Shown in pieces: positions 1-7,243 of a stretch of DNA of 22,157 nt. The translations under genes were made by a program, and so were the position numbers. Position 1 is the first letter of the stretch; every line of letters starts with the position of its first letter. A model generated the notes under the pieces. It ran no database searches, was not told the DNA's origin, and saw only the letters and a list, made by a program, of their open reading frames with translations. Source of the DNA: JBBDRX01 sp040905245 (GTDB taxonomy: Bacteria > Bacteroidota > Rhodothermia > Balneolales > Balneolaceae); assembly GCA_040905245.1 (NCBI GenBank), contig JBBDRX010000093.1, positions 1 to 22,157 of the forward strand, given 5' to 3'.

Positions 1-29
1 TCCTCAATTTGAAACTGACGTTTGTCGAT

Positions 30-1052
30 TTACCGGAGACGTTGATCAATCTGCGCCTTCCGCCACTTTTTGGCAGAACCATGCTCTCCTGAAAGAATCT
101 CCTTCTCCTGAAGAAGATTCTCCTGTTCCTGGATTCGGTTTTCTCTCATCCGCTCCAGAAGCTGTGCAGTATCGTCACTTCTCAAACGATCTACTGCCTC
201 GCTGTAGCTGATCCGTTCAAAAGGAGCGATACATTTCTCCAGAGCAGCCGGATCCCGGTTCAAAATATTCAGTTCCACACGGCAGGAGTTCAGAGCTTCA
301 CGAATGATTGACTGAATCAGTGCCTCGGCAAGATCGATGGTCATCTCCAGGTCGTAGTAAGCCATTTCGGGTTCAGCCATCCAGAATTCAGTCAGGTGGC
401 GTCTGGTCTTGCTCTTCTCTGCCCGAAAGGTCGGGCCAAATGTATAAATCCTGCCATGAGCCATCGCCATTGCCTCTGCATAAAGCTGTCCGGATTGCGT
501 CAGGTAGGCTGTTTCGTCAAAATAGTCGGTTTCGAACAGCGTCGTGGTACCCTCTGCGGCATTTCCCGTAAATATGGGTGCATCCATCTGGATAAAGCCC
601 CGATTCTGAAAGAAGCCGTGAATCGCGTGAATAATCCGGTTCCGAACTCTCATGGTCGCCCATTGGCGTCTGCTTCGTAACCAGAGGTGTCGGTTCTCCA
701 TCAGGAATTCGATTCCATGCTCCTTCGGCGTAATCGGGTACTCCCTTGTTATCTGAACCGGCTTCAGACCCGAAACGTGGATCTCGTATCCACCTTCACT
801 ACGATCGTCCCGGACTACAAAGCCGGACAGAATCAGTGAGCTCTCCTGAGTCAGTTCGGATGCACTGTTCCAGACCTCTTCAGTGACCTCTTTTTTTGAG
901 ACTACACACTGACAGATTCCCGTTCCATCCCGGAACTCAAGAAACTGAAGGGATTTACTGCTGCGCCGATTGTAGAGCCAGCCACGAAGTGTTACCTGCT
1001 TTCCCTCAAAAGTTGACAAACTCTCGATATAACAGAACTCGTTTTGCTCCAT
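30..1052 (-). CDS. asnS: Asparagine--tRNA ligase, 5' part, interrupted by an in-frame TAA
   Basis: This class II aminoacyl-tRNA synthetase charges tRNA-Asn with asparagine in the cytoplasm. The N-terminal OB-fold anticodon-binding domain spans about residues 18-100 (RGWLYNRR, FLEFRDGTG). Motif 1 lies around residues 136-160 and ends in DAPIF, and motif 2 carries FRAE at 209-212. The open frame stops at a TAA at 30-32 after 340 residues, whereas AsnRS is usually about 450-470 residues and needs a C-terminal motif 3. The bases beyond the stop continue in the same frame as IDKRQFQIE, which fits the preceding charged helix, so this looks like a Glu codon turned into a stop and the gene probably runs past the window edge. 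A charged segment after about residue 288 has no E. coli counterpart. ATG at 1052 is preceded by AGGA at 1063-1066, overlapping the stop of the M16 gene 13 bases upstream. Identity is secure; whether the stop is real is not. Confidence 0.9.
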   Translation of the reverse strand: MEQNEFCYIESLSTFEGKQVTLRGWLYNRRSSKSLQFLEFRDGTGICQCVVSKKEVTEEVWNSASELTQESSLILSGFVVRDDRSEGGYEIHVSGLKPVQITREYPITPKEHGIEFLMENRHLWLRSRRQWATMRVRNRIIHAIHGFFQNRGFIQMDAPIFTGNAAEGTTTLFETDYFDETAYLTQSGQLYAEAMAMAHGRIYTFGPTFRAEKSKTRRHLTEFWMAEPEMAYYDLEMTIDLAEALIQSIIREALNSCRVELNILNRDPAALEKCIAPFERISYSEAVDRLRSDDTAQLLERMRENRIQEQENLLQEKEILSGEHGSAKKWRKAQIDQRLR

Positions 1053-1065
1053 GGATCAGATTTCC

Positions 1066-2343
1066 TCACTCCGTTGTCACTTTTCTGTTTTCCTGATTCT
1101 CCGGAAGCAAAAGAGATTCCGAAAAGTGTTCAGGCTGGAAAAAGCCGGAAGCGAACTCTTGTATCTCGTTCTCTGTAACGCTGTCAATACTTTCGACAAG
1201 CTCATCCAGTGTGACAAATCTCTTGAAATAGAGTTCACTCTTGGCCATTCGGGTCATGCGATTGCTCATACTCTCCTGAGAAAGAAGCAATTTGCCCTTC
1301 AGCTGAGACTTGGCTTCCTTCAACTCCTTGGCTGGAATGGCTTCCTGATAGAGCTTTCGGAACTCTTCCCCGATCAACTCACGCACATGTTTGACATACT
1401 CACGATCCGTCCCGATATAGACTCCAAAAAGTCCCGAATCCGTAAAAGATTGATTGAACGTTCCAATGGAGTAGCAGTACCCATACTTCTCGCGAACATT
1501 CTGATGAAGCCGGGAACTCATACCACCACCCAGGACTGTGTTAGCCAGGAGCAGAAGATATTTATCTTTATGATCAAAGTAGAGCCCTCTTCGGCCGATG
1601 ATCATATGGGTTTGTTCGATCGGGCGGTGAAGTATCTCACAATGTCTTTTGTATGCGTCAAATGAAACCGCAGATTTCTTTTTCCCCTCCATTCCAGGGT
1701 CTTTAAAATGGACTTCCACCTGTTTTCGGACCTCATCATGATCCATATTTCCGGCTACGGAAACAAGAATATTCCAGGGCTGATAACGCTCCCGTACATA
1801 CTGAAAAAGGTCTTCCCTGGAAAACGTACGGACCGTATCCTCAAATCCGATAATGGGCCTTCCGAGCGGATGGTTCTGAAAGAGTTTTCCGATAAACGCT
1901 TCGAAAAGATAATCTTCAGGGCTGTCCCGATACATCTTCATCTCTTCAATAACCACACGTTTCTCCTTCTCAATCTCCTCTTCGGGAAATGTTGAGTGCA
2001 AAACCATGTCACTGAGTACGTCCAGAGAGCGCTTCAACTGAGTATCAAGCGACCGGGTATAGTAGCAAGTGTACTCATTGGAGGTAAAAGCATTGATATA
2101 GCCCCCCACCGATTCCATGCTGAGAGCAATATCAAAGGCAGATTTTGTCTCGGTTCCCTTGAACAGCATATGTTCCAGAAAATGAGTGATACCAGCTTTT
2201 TGGTCCGGTTCATCCCGGCTGCCGGTATGAACCCAGACGCCGACAGCTACACTTCTCACACGTTCCACCTTCTCTGTGACGATGGTTAATCCGTTATCCA
2301 GTTGACTCTTCTCTACATACTCAACAGCTTCCCAATGACTCAT
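1066..2343 (-). CDS. M16 family zinc metallopeptidase (YmxG/MlpA-like)
   Basis: A 425-residue processing-protease-like peptidase of the M16B type. The inverted zinc motif HFLEH is at residues 54-58, and the distal glutamate ligand is in VIEEMK at about 133-134. The C-terminal half has the family's second, non-catalytic repeat, including GGGMSSRL and VREKYGYCYS, a region of this family that normally supplies substrate-binding residues. No signal peptide or membrane segment is visible, so the enzyme is expected in the cytoplasm. It lies after pnp, as the mlpA/ymxG peptidase does in Bacillus, but here a strong terminator separates the two. It is followed 13 bases later by asnS, probably on the same transcript. 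A GGAA lies just upstream of the ATG. The physiological substrate is unknown. Confidence 0.93.
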   Translation of the reverse strand: MSHWEAVEYVEKSQLDNGLTIVTEKVERVRSVAVGVWVHTGSRDEPDQKAGITHFLEHMLFKGTETKSAFDIALSMESVGGYINAFTSNEYTCYYTRSLDTQLKRSLDVLSDMVLHSTFPEEEIEKEKRVVIEEMKMYRDSPEDYLFEAFIGKLFQNHPLGRPIIGFEDTVRTFSREDLFQYVRERYQPWNILVSVAGNMDHDEVRKQVEVHFKDPGMEGKKKSAVSFDAYKRHCEILHRPIEQTHMIIGRRGLYFDHKDKYLLLLANTVLGGGMSSRLHQNVREKYGYCYSIGTFNQSFTDSGLFGVYIGTDREYVKHVRELIGEEFRKLYQEAIPAKELKEAKSQLKGKLLLSQESMSNRMTRMAKSELYFKRFVTLDELVESIDSVTENEIQEFASGFFQPEHFSESLLLPENQENRKVTTE

Positions 2344-2393
2344 ACCCTATTCCAGTTCATTTGTTAATAGTCGGAATCCGTTCACCCGAAACC

Positions 2394-2430
2394 AAGAAAA
2401 AAGGCGCCATTCAGTTATGAAAGGCGCCTT
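2394..2430 (-). terminator. Intrinsic terminator after pnp
   Basis: Read on the minus strand, AAGGCGCC pairs perfectly with GGCGCCTT (2423-2430 with 2401-2408). An inner TTCA/TGAA pairing closes a TAAC loop, and the stem is followed at once by a T-rich tract (TTTTTTCTT, counting the last two stem bases). It lies 31 bases past the pnp stop and before the M16 gene, so it should separate the two transcription units at least partly. Confidence 0.85.
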
Positions 2431-2461
2431 GATTGTATCTGTGTGAGGTACACCTCAGATT

Positions 2462-4576
2462 CTACTCACCATCTTTGGGAAGCAGCACCTTTCGACTCAA
2501 TCTCAGCTTATTGCCATGTTCGACCTTCAACAATTTCACTTCTATCTCGTCCCCGACAGAAAGAACATCGTTAATATCTTTCACATGGCTGTGATTCACT
2601 TCAGAAATGTGGAGTAAACCTTCCCGGCCCGGTGCAATTTCAACAAAAGCACCATACTCTTTCAACGCTTTTACGGTACCCTGATAGACAGCGCCTTCGT
2701 CCAGCTGGCCGGTAATCGCCTTGATTCGCTCCCGGGCCTTCTCGGCATTTTCAAGATTTTCGGAGGAGATTGTAATCAGGCCATCACCTTTTTCGTCCTC
2801 TTCCACAATAATCTCGGTTCCAGTCTCTCGCTGCAAAGTTTGAATCACTTTTCCACCAGGACCAATCACCGCACCAATCATATCCCCGTCAATCTTCATC
2901 TTCAGGAATTGTGGAGCATATTGGGAGAGATCGTTTCTCGGTTCGCTAATCACCTTCGCCATCTCACCGAGAATGTGCATCCGTCCTTCATGAGCCTGCA
3001 TAAGTGCTTGCTCAAGAATTTCAAAGCTGATTCCTCTCACCTTCATATCCATTTGAGTAGCCGTAATTCCATCCACAGTACCCGCTGTCTTAAAATCCAT
3101 ATCTCCCATGAAATCCTCTTCGCCGCGGATATCCGAAAGAACCACCGACTCATTCTCTCCGATGATAATTCCCATTGCGATTCCGCCAACCGGCTTCTTC
3201 AATGGTACACCGGCGTCCATCAAGGCCATGGATCCACCACAAACAGATGCCATGGAAGACGACCCGTTTGATTCAAGAATATCGGAAATAATCCGAACCA
3301 CATAACTGAACTCTTCAAAAGTCGGCATCATTTTCTTGAGGGAACGCTCGGCCAGAACCCCATGCCCAATCTCTCTTCGGCCAGGGCCACGTAAAAACCC
3401 GGCTTCACCGACACAATATGGTGGAAAATTATAGTGTAACATGAACTGCTTCGGATCTTCATGAAACAGGGTATCCACATTTTGCTCGTCCCGTTTTGAC
3501 CCCAGAGTCGCGGATACAAGTGCCTGTGTCTCGCCACGTGTAAAAATTGCTGAACCGTGTGTTCGAGCCAGATAACCGACTTGCCCCCAAATATCCCGAA
3601 TTTCTGTTGGTCCCCGGCCGTCAATTCGTCGCTTCTTCTCCAGAATCTGGTTTCGGAGTGCCTCTTTCTCAAAATCGCCAAAGACAGTCTGAATATCACT
3701 TTTAGACTCTGCGTACTCTTCCCGATCTGTCAGTGACTCTACCACTTCATTACGTAGTTCGCCCAGTTTCTCACTGTACTCCTCCTTGCCAAGACCCATG
3801 GATACAATCTCCTTGATCCTTGCCTCTGCAAGCTTCTGTACTTCACTCTTCAGTTGTGCATCCACCTCCGGCGGAGTAAACTCCCGTTTCTCCCGGCCGA
3901 GCTCTTTACGAAGCTCTTCCTGGAAAGAACAAAGCTTCTGAATGGCCTCGTGGCCGTTTCGGATAGCTTCCAACATCTCTTTTTCAGAAATTTCTTCCAT
4001 CTCCCCTTCAATCATCAGAACACTGTCGGCCGTCCCACCGATAAGCAGATCGATATCGCTCTTGCTCAGCTCATCAATTGTCGGGTTTATAATAAATTCT
4101 CCGGAAACCCGACCAACACGCACTTCAGCCATCGGACCGTGAAATGGAATATCCGAAATGTGAATTGCAGCAGATGCTCCAAAACCTCCAAGTACATCGG
4201 CTTCATTCTGCCCGTCCGATGATACAACCGAACAGATGACCTGGGTATCGTTAAGATATCCTTTCGGGAAAAGAGGACGGAGGCTTCTGTCAATCAGACG
4301 GCTGGAGAGTATCTCCAGGTCAGAAGGTCTGCCTTCCCGTTTCATAAACCCTCCGGGAAAACGGCCACCGGCAGAAAAACTCTCTCTGAGATCTACTGTC
4401 AGGGGAAAAAAGCTCTGTCCAGGCCGCGGCTCCTTGGCACTTACAGCTGTACAAAGCACCATTGTTTCTCCCATTTTAACGACTACAGCGCCATCTGCCT
4501 GTTTGGCGAGACGGCCAGTTTCAACAGAAAGACTTTTTCCAGGTGCGAATTCAACAGTTCTAAACTTTTCTTTCAT
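2462..4576 (-). CDS. pnp: Polyribonucleotide nucleotidyltransferase (PNPase)
   Basis: A 704-residue phosphorolytic 3'-5' exoribonuclease of RNA turnover, normally a trimer and part of degradosome-like assemblies. Two RNase PH-like domains flank an alpha-helical linker (about residues 210-310). The second core domain has GDMDFKTAGTVDG, with the aspartates that bind metal in the family. A KH domain (about 560-625) carries the GxxG loop in IGPGGK, and an S1 domain runs from about 627 to the end (GAVYQGTV, GAFVEI, GLLHISE). Length and domain order are those of full-length bacterial PNPase. ATG at 4576 is preceded by AAGGTAAGG. It follows rpsO, as in most bacteria, but a terminator separates them and its 173-base upstream gap holds two inverted repeats that may control it. 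PNPase is known to autoregulate through its leader in E. coli; here that is only inferred. Confidence 0.97.
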   Translation of the reverse strand: MKEKFRTVEFAPGKSLSVETGRLAKQADGAVVVKMGETMVLCTAVSAKEPRPGQSFFPLTVDLRESFSAGGRFPGGFMKREGRPSDLEILSSRLIDRSLRPLFPKGYLNDTQVICSVVSSDGQNEADVLGGFGASAAIHISDIPFHGPMAEVRVGRVSGEFIINPTIDELSKSDIDLLIGGTADSVLMIEGEMEEISEKEMLEAIRNGHEAIQKLCSFQEELRKELGREKREFTPPEVDAQLKSEVQKLAEARIKEIVSMGLGKEEYSEKLGELRNEVVESLTDREEYAESKSDIQTVFGDFEKEALRNQILEKKRRIDGRGPTEIRDIWGQVGYLARTHGSAIFTRGETQALVSATLGSKRDEQNVDTLFHEDPKQFMLHYNFPPYCVGEAGFLRGPGRREIGHGVLAERSLKKMMPTFEEFSYVVRIISDILESNGSSSMASVCGGSMALMDAGVPLKKPVGGIAMGIIIGENESVVLSDIRGEEDFMGDMDFKTAGTVDGITATQMDMKVRGISFEILEQALMQAHEGRMHILGEMAKVISEPRNDLSQYAPQFLKMKIDGDMIGAVIGPGGKVIQTLQRETGTEIIVEEDEKGDGLITISSENLENAEKARERIKAITGQLDEGAVYQGTVKALKEYGAFVEIAPGREGLLHISEVNHSHVKDINDVLSVGDEIEVKLLKVEHGNKLRLSRKVLLPKDGE

Positions 4577-4612
4577 CGATCTTACCTTACCTTTTTATGT
4601 AAAAAATTGATC

Positions 4613-4627
4613 GGGGTAATGTACCCC
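4613..4627 (-). promoter_or_regulatory. Hairpin in the pnp leader
   Basis: GGGGTA and TACCCC pair perfectly around a CAT loop, 37 bases upstream of the pnp ATG on the minus strand. The T-run that follows begins 6 bases after the stem, so it is a poor intrinsic terminator. It could be an RNA stability or control hairpin, as pnp leaders in enterobacteria have, or it may have no function. Confidence 0.4.
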
Positions 4628-4661
4628 ATTTTTTGACACGGCCATAGGAGATGCACGGGGT

Positions 4662-4681
4662 TGAGTCACATACAAGACTCA
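4662..4681. repeat. Inverted repeat TGAGTC-N8-GACTCA upstream of pnp
   Basis: Two 6-base arms separated by 8 bases lie between the rpsO terminator and the pnp leader hairpin. It may be a protein-binding dyad or a small RNA hairpin; no T-tract follows on either strand. The arm length alone makes chance occurrence possible. Confidence 0.3.
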
Positions 4682-4704
4682 GAGCGGCCGAATCATTATT
4701 GAGC

Positions 4705-4734
4705 AAAAAAAAGCACGTTCCGTTTCGAACATGC
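4705..4734 (-). terminator. Intrinsic terminator after rpsO
   Basis: On the minus strand GCATGTTC pairs with GAACGTGC (8 base pairs including one G-U) around a six-base GAAACG loop. The stem is followed directly by eight T residues. It lies 15 bases past the rpsO stop and marks the end of the rimP-to-rpsO gene cluster. Confidence 0.85.
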
Positions 4735-4749
4735 CCTTCTGTTGTAAGC

Positions 4750-5019
4750 CTATTTTCGGATGCCGAGTTCTTTAATCAGCTCCCGATAACGTTCAATATC
4801 CGTTTTCATAAAATAATTGAGCAACCGTCTCCGCTTTCCTACCAAAAGAAGCAAGCCTCTTCGGGATGCGTGATCTTTCCTATTCTCTTTCAGATGATTG
4901 GTTAGATGATTAATCCGCTCCGTAAAAATCGCAATTTGCGCTTCCGTTGAACCTGTATTGGAAGGCTCACCGCCATGCTTCTCAACAATTTCTTTCGTCT
5001 GTTCTTTGGTCAAACTCAT
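4750..5019 (-). CDS. rpsO: 30S ribosomal protein S15
   Basis: An 89-residue primary 16S rRNA-binding protein of the small-subunit platform. It has the family signature regions: SLTKEQTKEIV at the start, the NTGSTEAQIAIFTERI block, the H(L)xxHxKDHxSRRGL region, and LVGKRRRLLNY-like helix 3 with the usual C-terminal ELGIRK. The length matches S15 exactly when translation begins at ATG 5019; an upstream ATG at 5094 would add 25 residues that match nothing in the family and would abut the ribF stop. A weak GGA lies 3-5 bases upstream, so no good Shine-Dalgarno is present. A possible promoter lies in the 75-base gap after ribF, and a strong terminator follows. S15 represses its own mRNA in E. coli, but the leader structure needed for that is not obvious here. 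Confidence 0.96.
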   Translation of the reverse strand: MSLTKEQTKEIVEKHGGEPSNTGSTEAQIAIFTERINHLTNHLKENRKDHASRRGLLLLVGKRRRLLNYFMKTDIERYRELIKELGIRK

Positions 5020-5063
5020 TTCCGTGATTACATTATCTATTCTAATACGATATATACAATTTA

Positions 5064-5094
5064 TAAAGGTAAGCTTAATTACCGATTTAGGCAA
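5064..5094 (-). promoter_or_regulatory. Candidate rpsO promoter (TTG-N20-TAnnTTT)
   Basis: On the minus strand TTG (5094-5092), immediately after the ribF stop, is followed after 20 bases by TACCTTTA (5071-5064). This resembles the -33/-7 elements of Bacteroidota housekeeping promoters (TTTG and TAnnTTTG). It sits 44 bases before the rpsO start. It is a pattern match only. Confidence 0.35.
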
Positions 5095-6033
5095 TTATTC
5101 CTTCTCGGACAATATTCTCTTGCACACAGTCCGATCCTGCTTCAAGCGCTCCTTCAACTCCTCCACCCCACTGAATGGAATCTCGTCCCGCACTCGTTCC
5201 ACAAACCGGACCTGAAGCCGTATTCCGTAAATCTCTTCATCAAAATCGAACAGATGAACCTCCAATCGCTCCTTTTCACCATGAAAGGTCGGACGAATAC
5301 CAATATTCATCATGCCGCCATGATACTCCCCCTCTATTCGCACCAATACGGCATAGACACCACGTTTAGGGATCACCTTTCGAACATCTTCCGGCTGAAT
5401 GTTTGCTGTCGGAAAACCAATCTCTTTCCCTCTGCTGTCCCCGTGAACAACCGTTCCATTCAATCTGTAATCCCGCTCCAGCAACCGGCTGGCCAGACGA
5501 ACATCTCCCGCATCCTGTAGTGCCTTGCGAATCGTTGTGCTACTAACCGTACGATCACCGACTTCCTGTCGGGATACTACACTGACATCAAATCCGATTC
5601 GCTTTCCGACCTGTTGAACCGTTTCTATAGTACCTGAACGATCTCTGCCAAACTGGTGGTCATATCCGATAACGAACTCACTTACACCGATGCGCCTCCA
5701 GATTACGTTTTCGAGGAATGTCTCTGAATCCATCAATGAGAAATCCCGATCGAAGGGAATCACCACCATCTCTTCAATTCCGATATCAGCCAATAACTCA
5801 CAACGTTCCGAGAGCGTACTCAGCAAACGAATTCCGGATGCTCCCGGATCGATAATTTCACGAGGATGAGGGTCAAACGTCACAATCACACTTCTGGCTC
5901 CTCGCTGACGTGCCGTATTCACCACTTTTTGAATTAATACCCTGTGGCCGGCATGCACCCCGTCAAAAGTACCGACAGTTACAACAGAATTGGATACACG
6001 TACTGTCTCATCCAGTTGGATCATTCTGGCCAT
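5095..6033 (-). CDS. ribF: Bifunctional riboflavin kinase / FAD synthetase
   Basis: A 312-residue cytoplasmic enzyme that phosphorylates riboflavin to FMN and adenylates FMN to FAD. The N-terminal nucleotidyltransferase has GTFDGVHAGH (residues 21-30, the HxGH signature), the GYDHQFGRDRSGT block (about 123-135) and SSTTIR (164-169). The C-terminal kinase domain starts near residue 188 and has GFPTAN (206-211, ATP/metal site), MNIGIRPTF, and the likely catalytic glutamate in RLEVHLFDF (258). Length is typical. The first ATG overlaps the truB end by 26 bases and has GGGGG just upstream, which favours it over the ATG three codons later. The overlap points to translational coupling within the rimP-to-rpsO cluster, where ribF is a common member. 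Confidence 0.97.
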   Translation of the reverse strand: MARMIQLDETVRVSNSVVTVGTFDGVHAGHRVLIQKVVNTARQRGARSVIVTFDPHPREIIDPGASGIRLLSTLSERCELLADIGIEEMVVIPFDRDFSLMDSETFLENVIWRRIGVSEFVIGYDHQFGRDRSGTIETVQQVGKRIGFDVSVVSRQEVGDRTVSSTTIRKALQDAGDVRLASRLLERDYRLNGTVVHGDSRGKEIGFPTANIQPEDVRKVIPKRGVYAVLVRIEGEYHGGMMNIGIRPTFHGEKERLEVHLFDFDEEIYGIRLQVRFVERVRDEIPFSGVEELKERLKQDRTVCKRILSEKE

Positions 6034-6763
6034 CCTGCCCCCACTCTCTTATTTCATCGATACTCAATGCCTCTTCCCTCAAAAAACTCCCAATTGCAGT
6101 TCGTGACAAACCGCTCAGGTGAGCAACTGTCCCCAGGGCCTTGCCCAAATCGTGTGCCAGCGATCTGACATAGAATCCCTTCCCACAACGAATCCGAAGC
6201 TCAATTTCCGGCATCTCTCCGGACAACAGTTCAATATCATATACCATTACGCTGCGTGATACCGGGTCTATCTTTTCTCCCCTTCGGGCCAGTTTGTACA
6301 TTCGTTCGCCGTTAATATGAAGAGCCGAATAGATTGGTGGCACCTGTTGTACAGATCCGAGAAATTGATCCTTGATTACATCCTGAATCTGTTGCAGGGT
6401 AATGTGTTCCCAGGGGGCCTTCTCGTCTATCATCGATTCACTGTCGTAGCTTAGCGTACTGGTACCGAACCGGACTTTTGCCAGATACTCTTTGGGCATA
6501 TCCTGTAGAAGACTCACCGATTTTGTCGCCTTTCCACAGCAGAGTAGAAGCAGACCCGATGCCATGGGATCCAGCGTACCCGCATGGCCGACTTTACGAA
6601 TTGGGATTCGATGGCGTACAAACCGAACAACATCAAAACTACTCCATCCGAGAGGTTTATCTACAGCTATCACAAGGCCGGAAGAAAACTCCTCTTTTAA
6701 CGGGAATCGTCCGAAACTCCTGTCGAGCACCGGTAGTAACTCGATTGGGATCGCTTTTGCCAT
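6008..6763 (-). CDS. truB: tRNA pseudouridine(55) synthase
   Basis: A 251-residue enzyme that converts U55 of the tRNA T-loop to pseudouridine. The catalytic aspartate is D65 in GHAGTLDPMASG, the family's most conserved block. The N-terminal VDKPLGWSSFDVV and the later FYVRSLAHDLG are also typical. The protein ends soon after the catalytic domain, without the C-terminal PUA domain of the E. coli enzyme, as in many bacteria outside the gamma-proteobacteria. It lies 10 bases after rbfA and overlaps ribF by 26 bases, so it is part of the cluster's single transcript. Confidence 0.96.
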   Translation of the reverse strand: MAKAIPIELLPVLDRSFGRFPLKEEFSSGLVIAVDKPLGWSSFDVVRFVRHRIPIRKVGHAGTLDPMASGLLLLCCGKATKSVSLLQDMPKEYLAKVRFGTSTLSYDSESMIDEKAPWEHITLQQIQDVIKDQFLGSVQQVPPIYSALHINGERMYKLARRGEKIDPVSRSVMVYDIELLSGEMPEIELRIRCGKGFYVRSLAHDLGKALGTVAHLSGLSRTAIGSFLREEALSIDEIREWGQDGQNDPTG

Positions 6764-6773
6764 GCCGAATCAA

Positions 6774-7148
6774 TCAATCTTCTGTCTGTTCCCCTTTATC
6801 GCCTCTCTGCTCCCTTACTTTTTGAAAAAGACGCTCCATTCGGTTGGCATATTCAGCAGAATCATCTACATGAAAATGGAGTTCAGGGATTTTACGAACC
6901 TGATGGCGAATTCTGCCGGCAAGCTTGTATCGAATCTCCTGTACATGTTCATTGATATGCTGATAGGCAGCTTCAGGATCTCCACCCGGAGCAAAGGCAC
7001 TGATATAAACCTTTGCAATAGAGAGATCGGGCGTCATACGAACCCGGGTTACAGTGAGGAGGGAGCCCTCACCCTGGTACTCCTTTTGAAGTATATCTCC
7101 CAGATCCTTCTGAATAACTGCCGCAAGTCGCTCTGTTCGGATACTCAT
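6774..7148 (-). CDS. rbfA: 30S ribosome-binding factor A
   Basis: A 124-residue, single KH-like domain protein that helps late maturation of the 30S subunit and processing of the 16S 5' end. The N-terminal helix (MSIRTERLAAVIQKDLGDIL), the strand TVTRVRMTPDLSIAKVYISAF and the segment ELHFHVDDSAEYANRMERLF match the family in order and spacing. The tail after residue 112 is short and charged. It follows infB by 95 bases and precedes truB by 10. No clear Shine-Dalgarno is visible before the ATG. Confidence 0.95.
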   Translation of the reverse strand: MSIRTERLAAVIQKDLGDILQKEYQGEGSLLTVTRVRMTPDLSIAKVYISAFAPGGDPEAAYQHINEHVQEIRYKLAGRIRHQVRKIPELHFHVDDSAEYANRMERLFQKVREQRGDKGEQTED

Positions 7149-7243
7149 GATGGGTCACGCAAAAAATGAAATGAATTCATAACCCTGCTTCAACTAAAGA
7201 ACAGGGAACCGTGATGAAAAAGAATACAACCAAAATGAGAAGC

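Noticed and set aside
1051..1665. Plus-strand open frame of 204 codons
   Set aside because: It is antisense to the M16 peptidase gene, which has clear family motifs; the predicted peptide shows no domain.
5020..5094. Longer rpsO start at ATG 5094
   Set aside because: The extra 25 residues do not resemble S15, whose conserved start is MSLTKEQ-like, and this stretch more likely holds a promoter.
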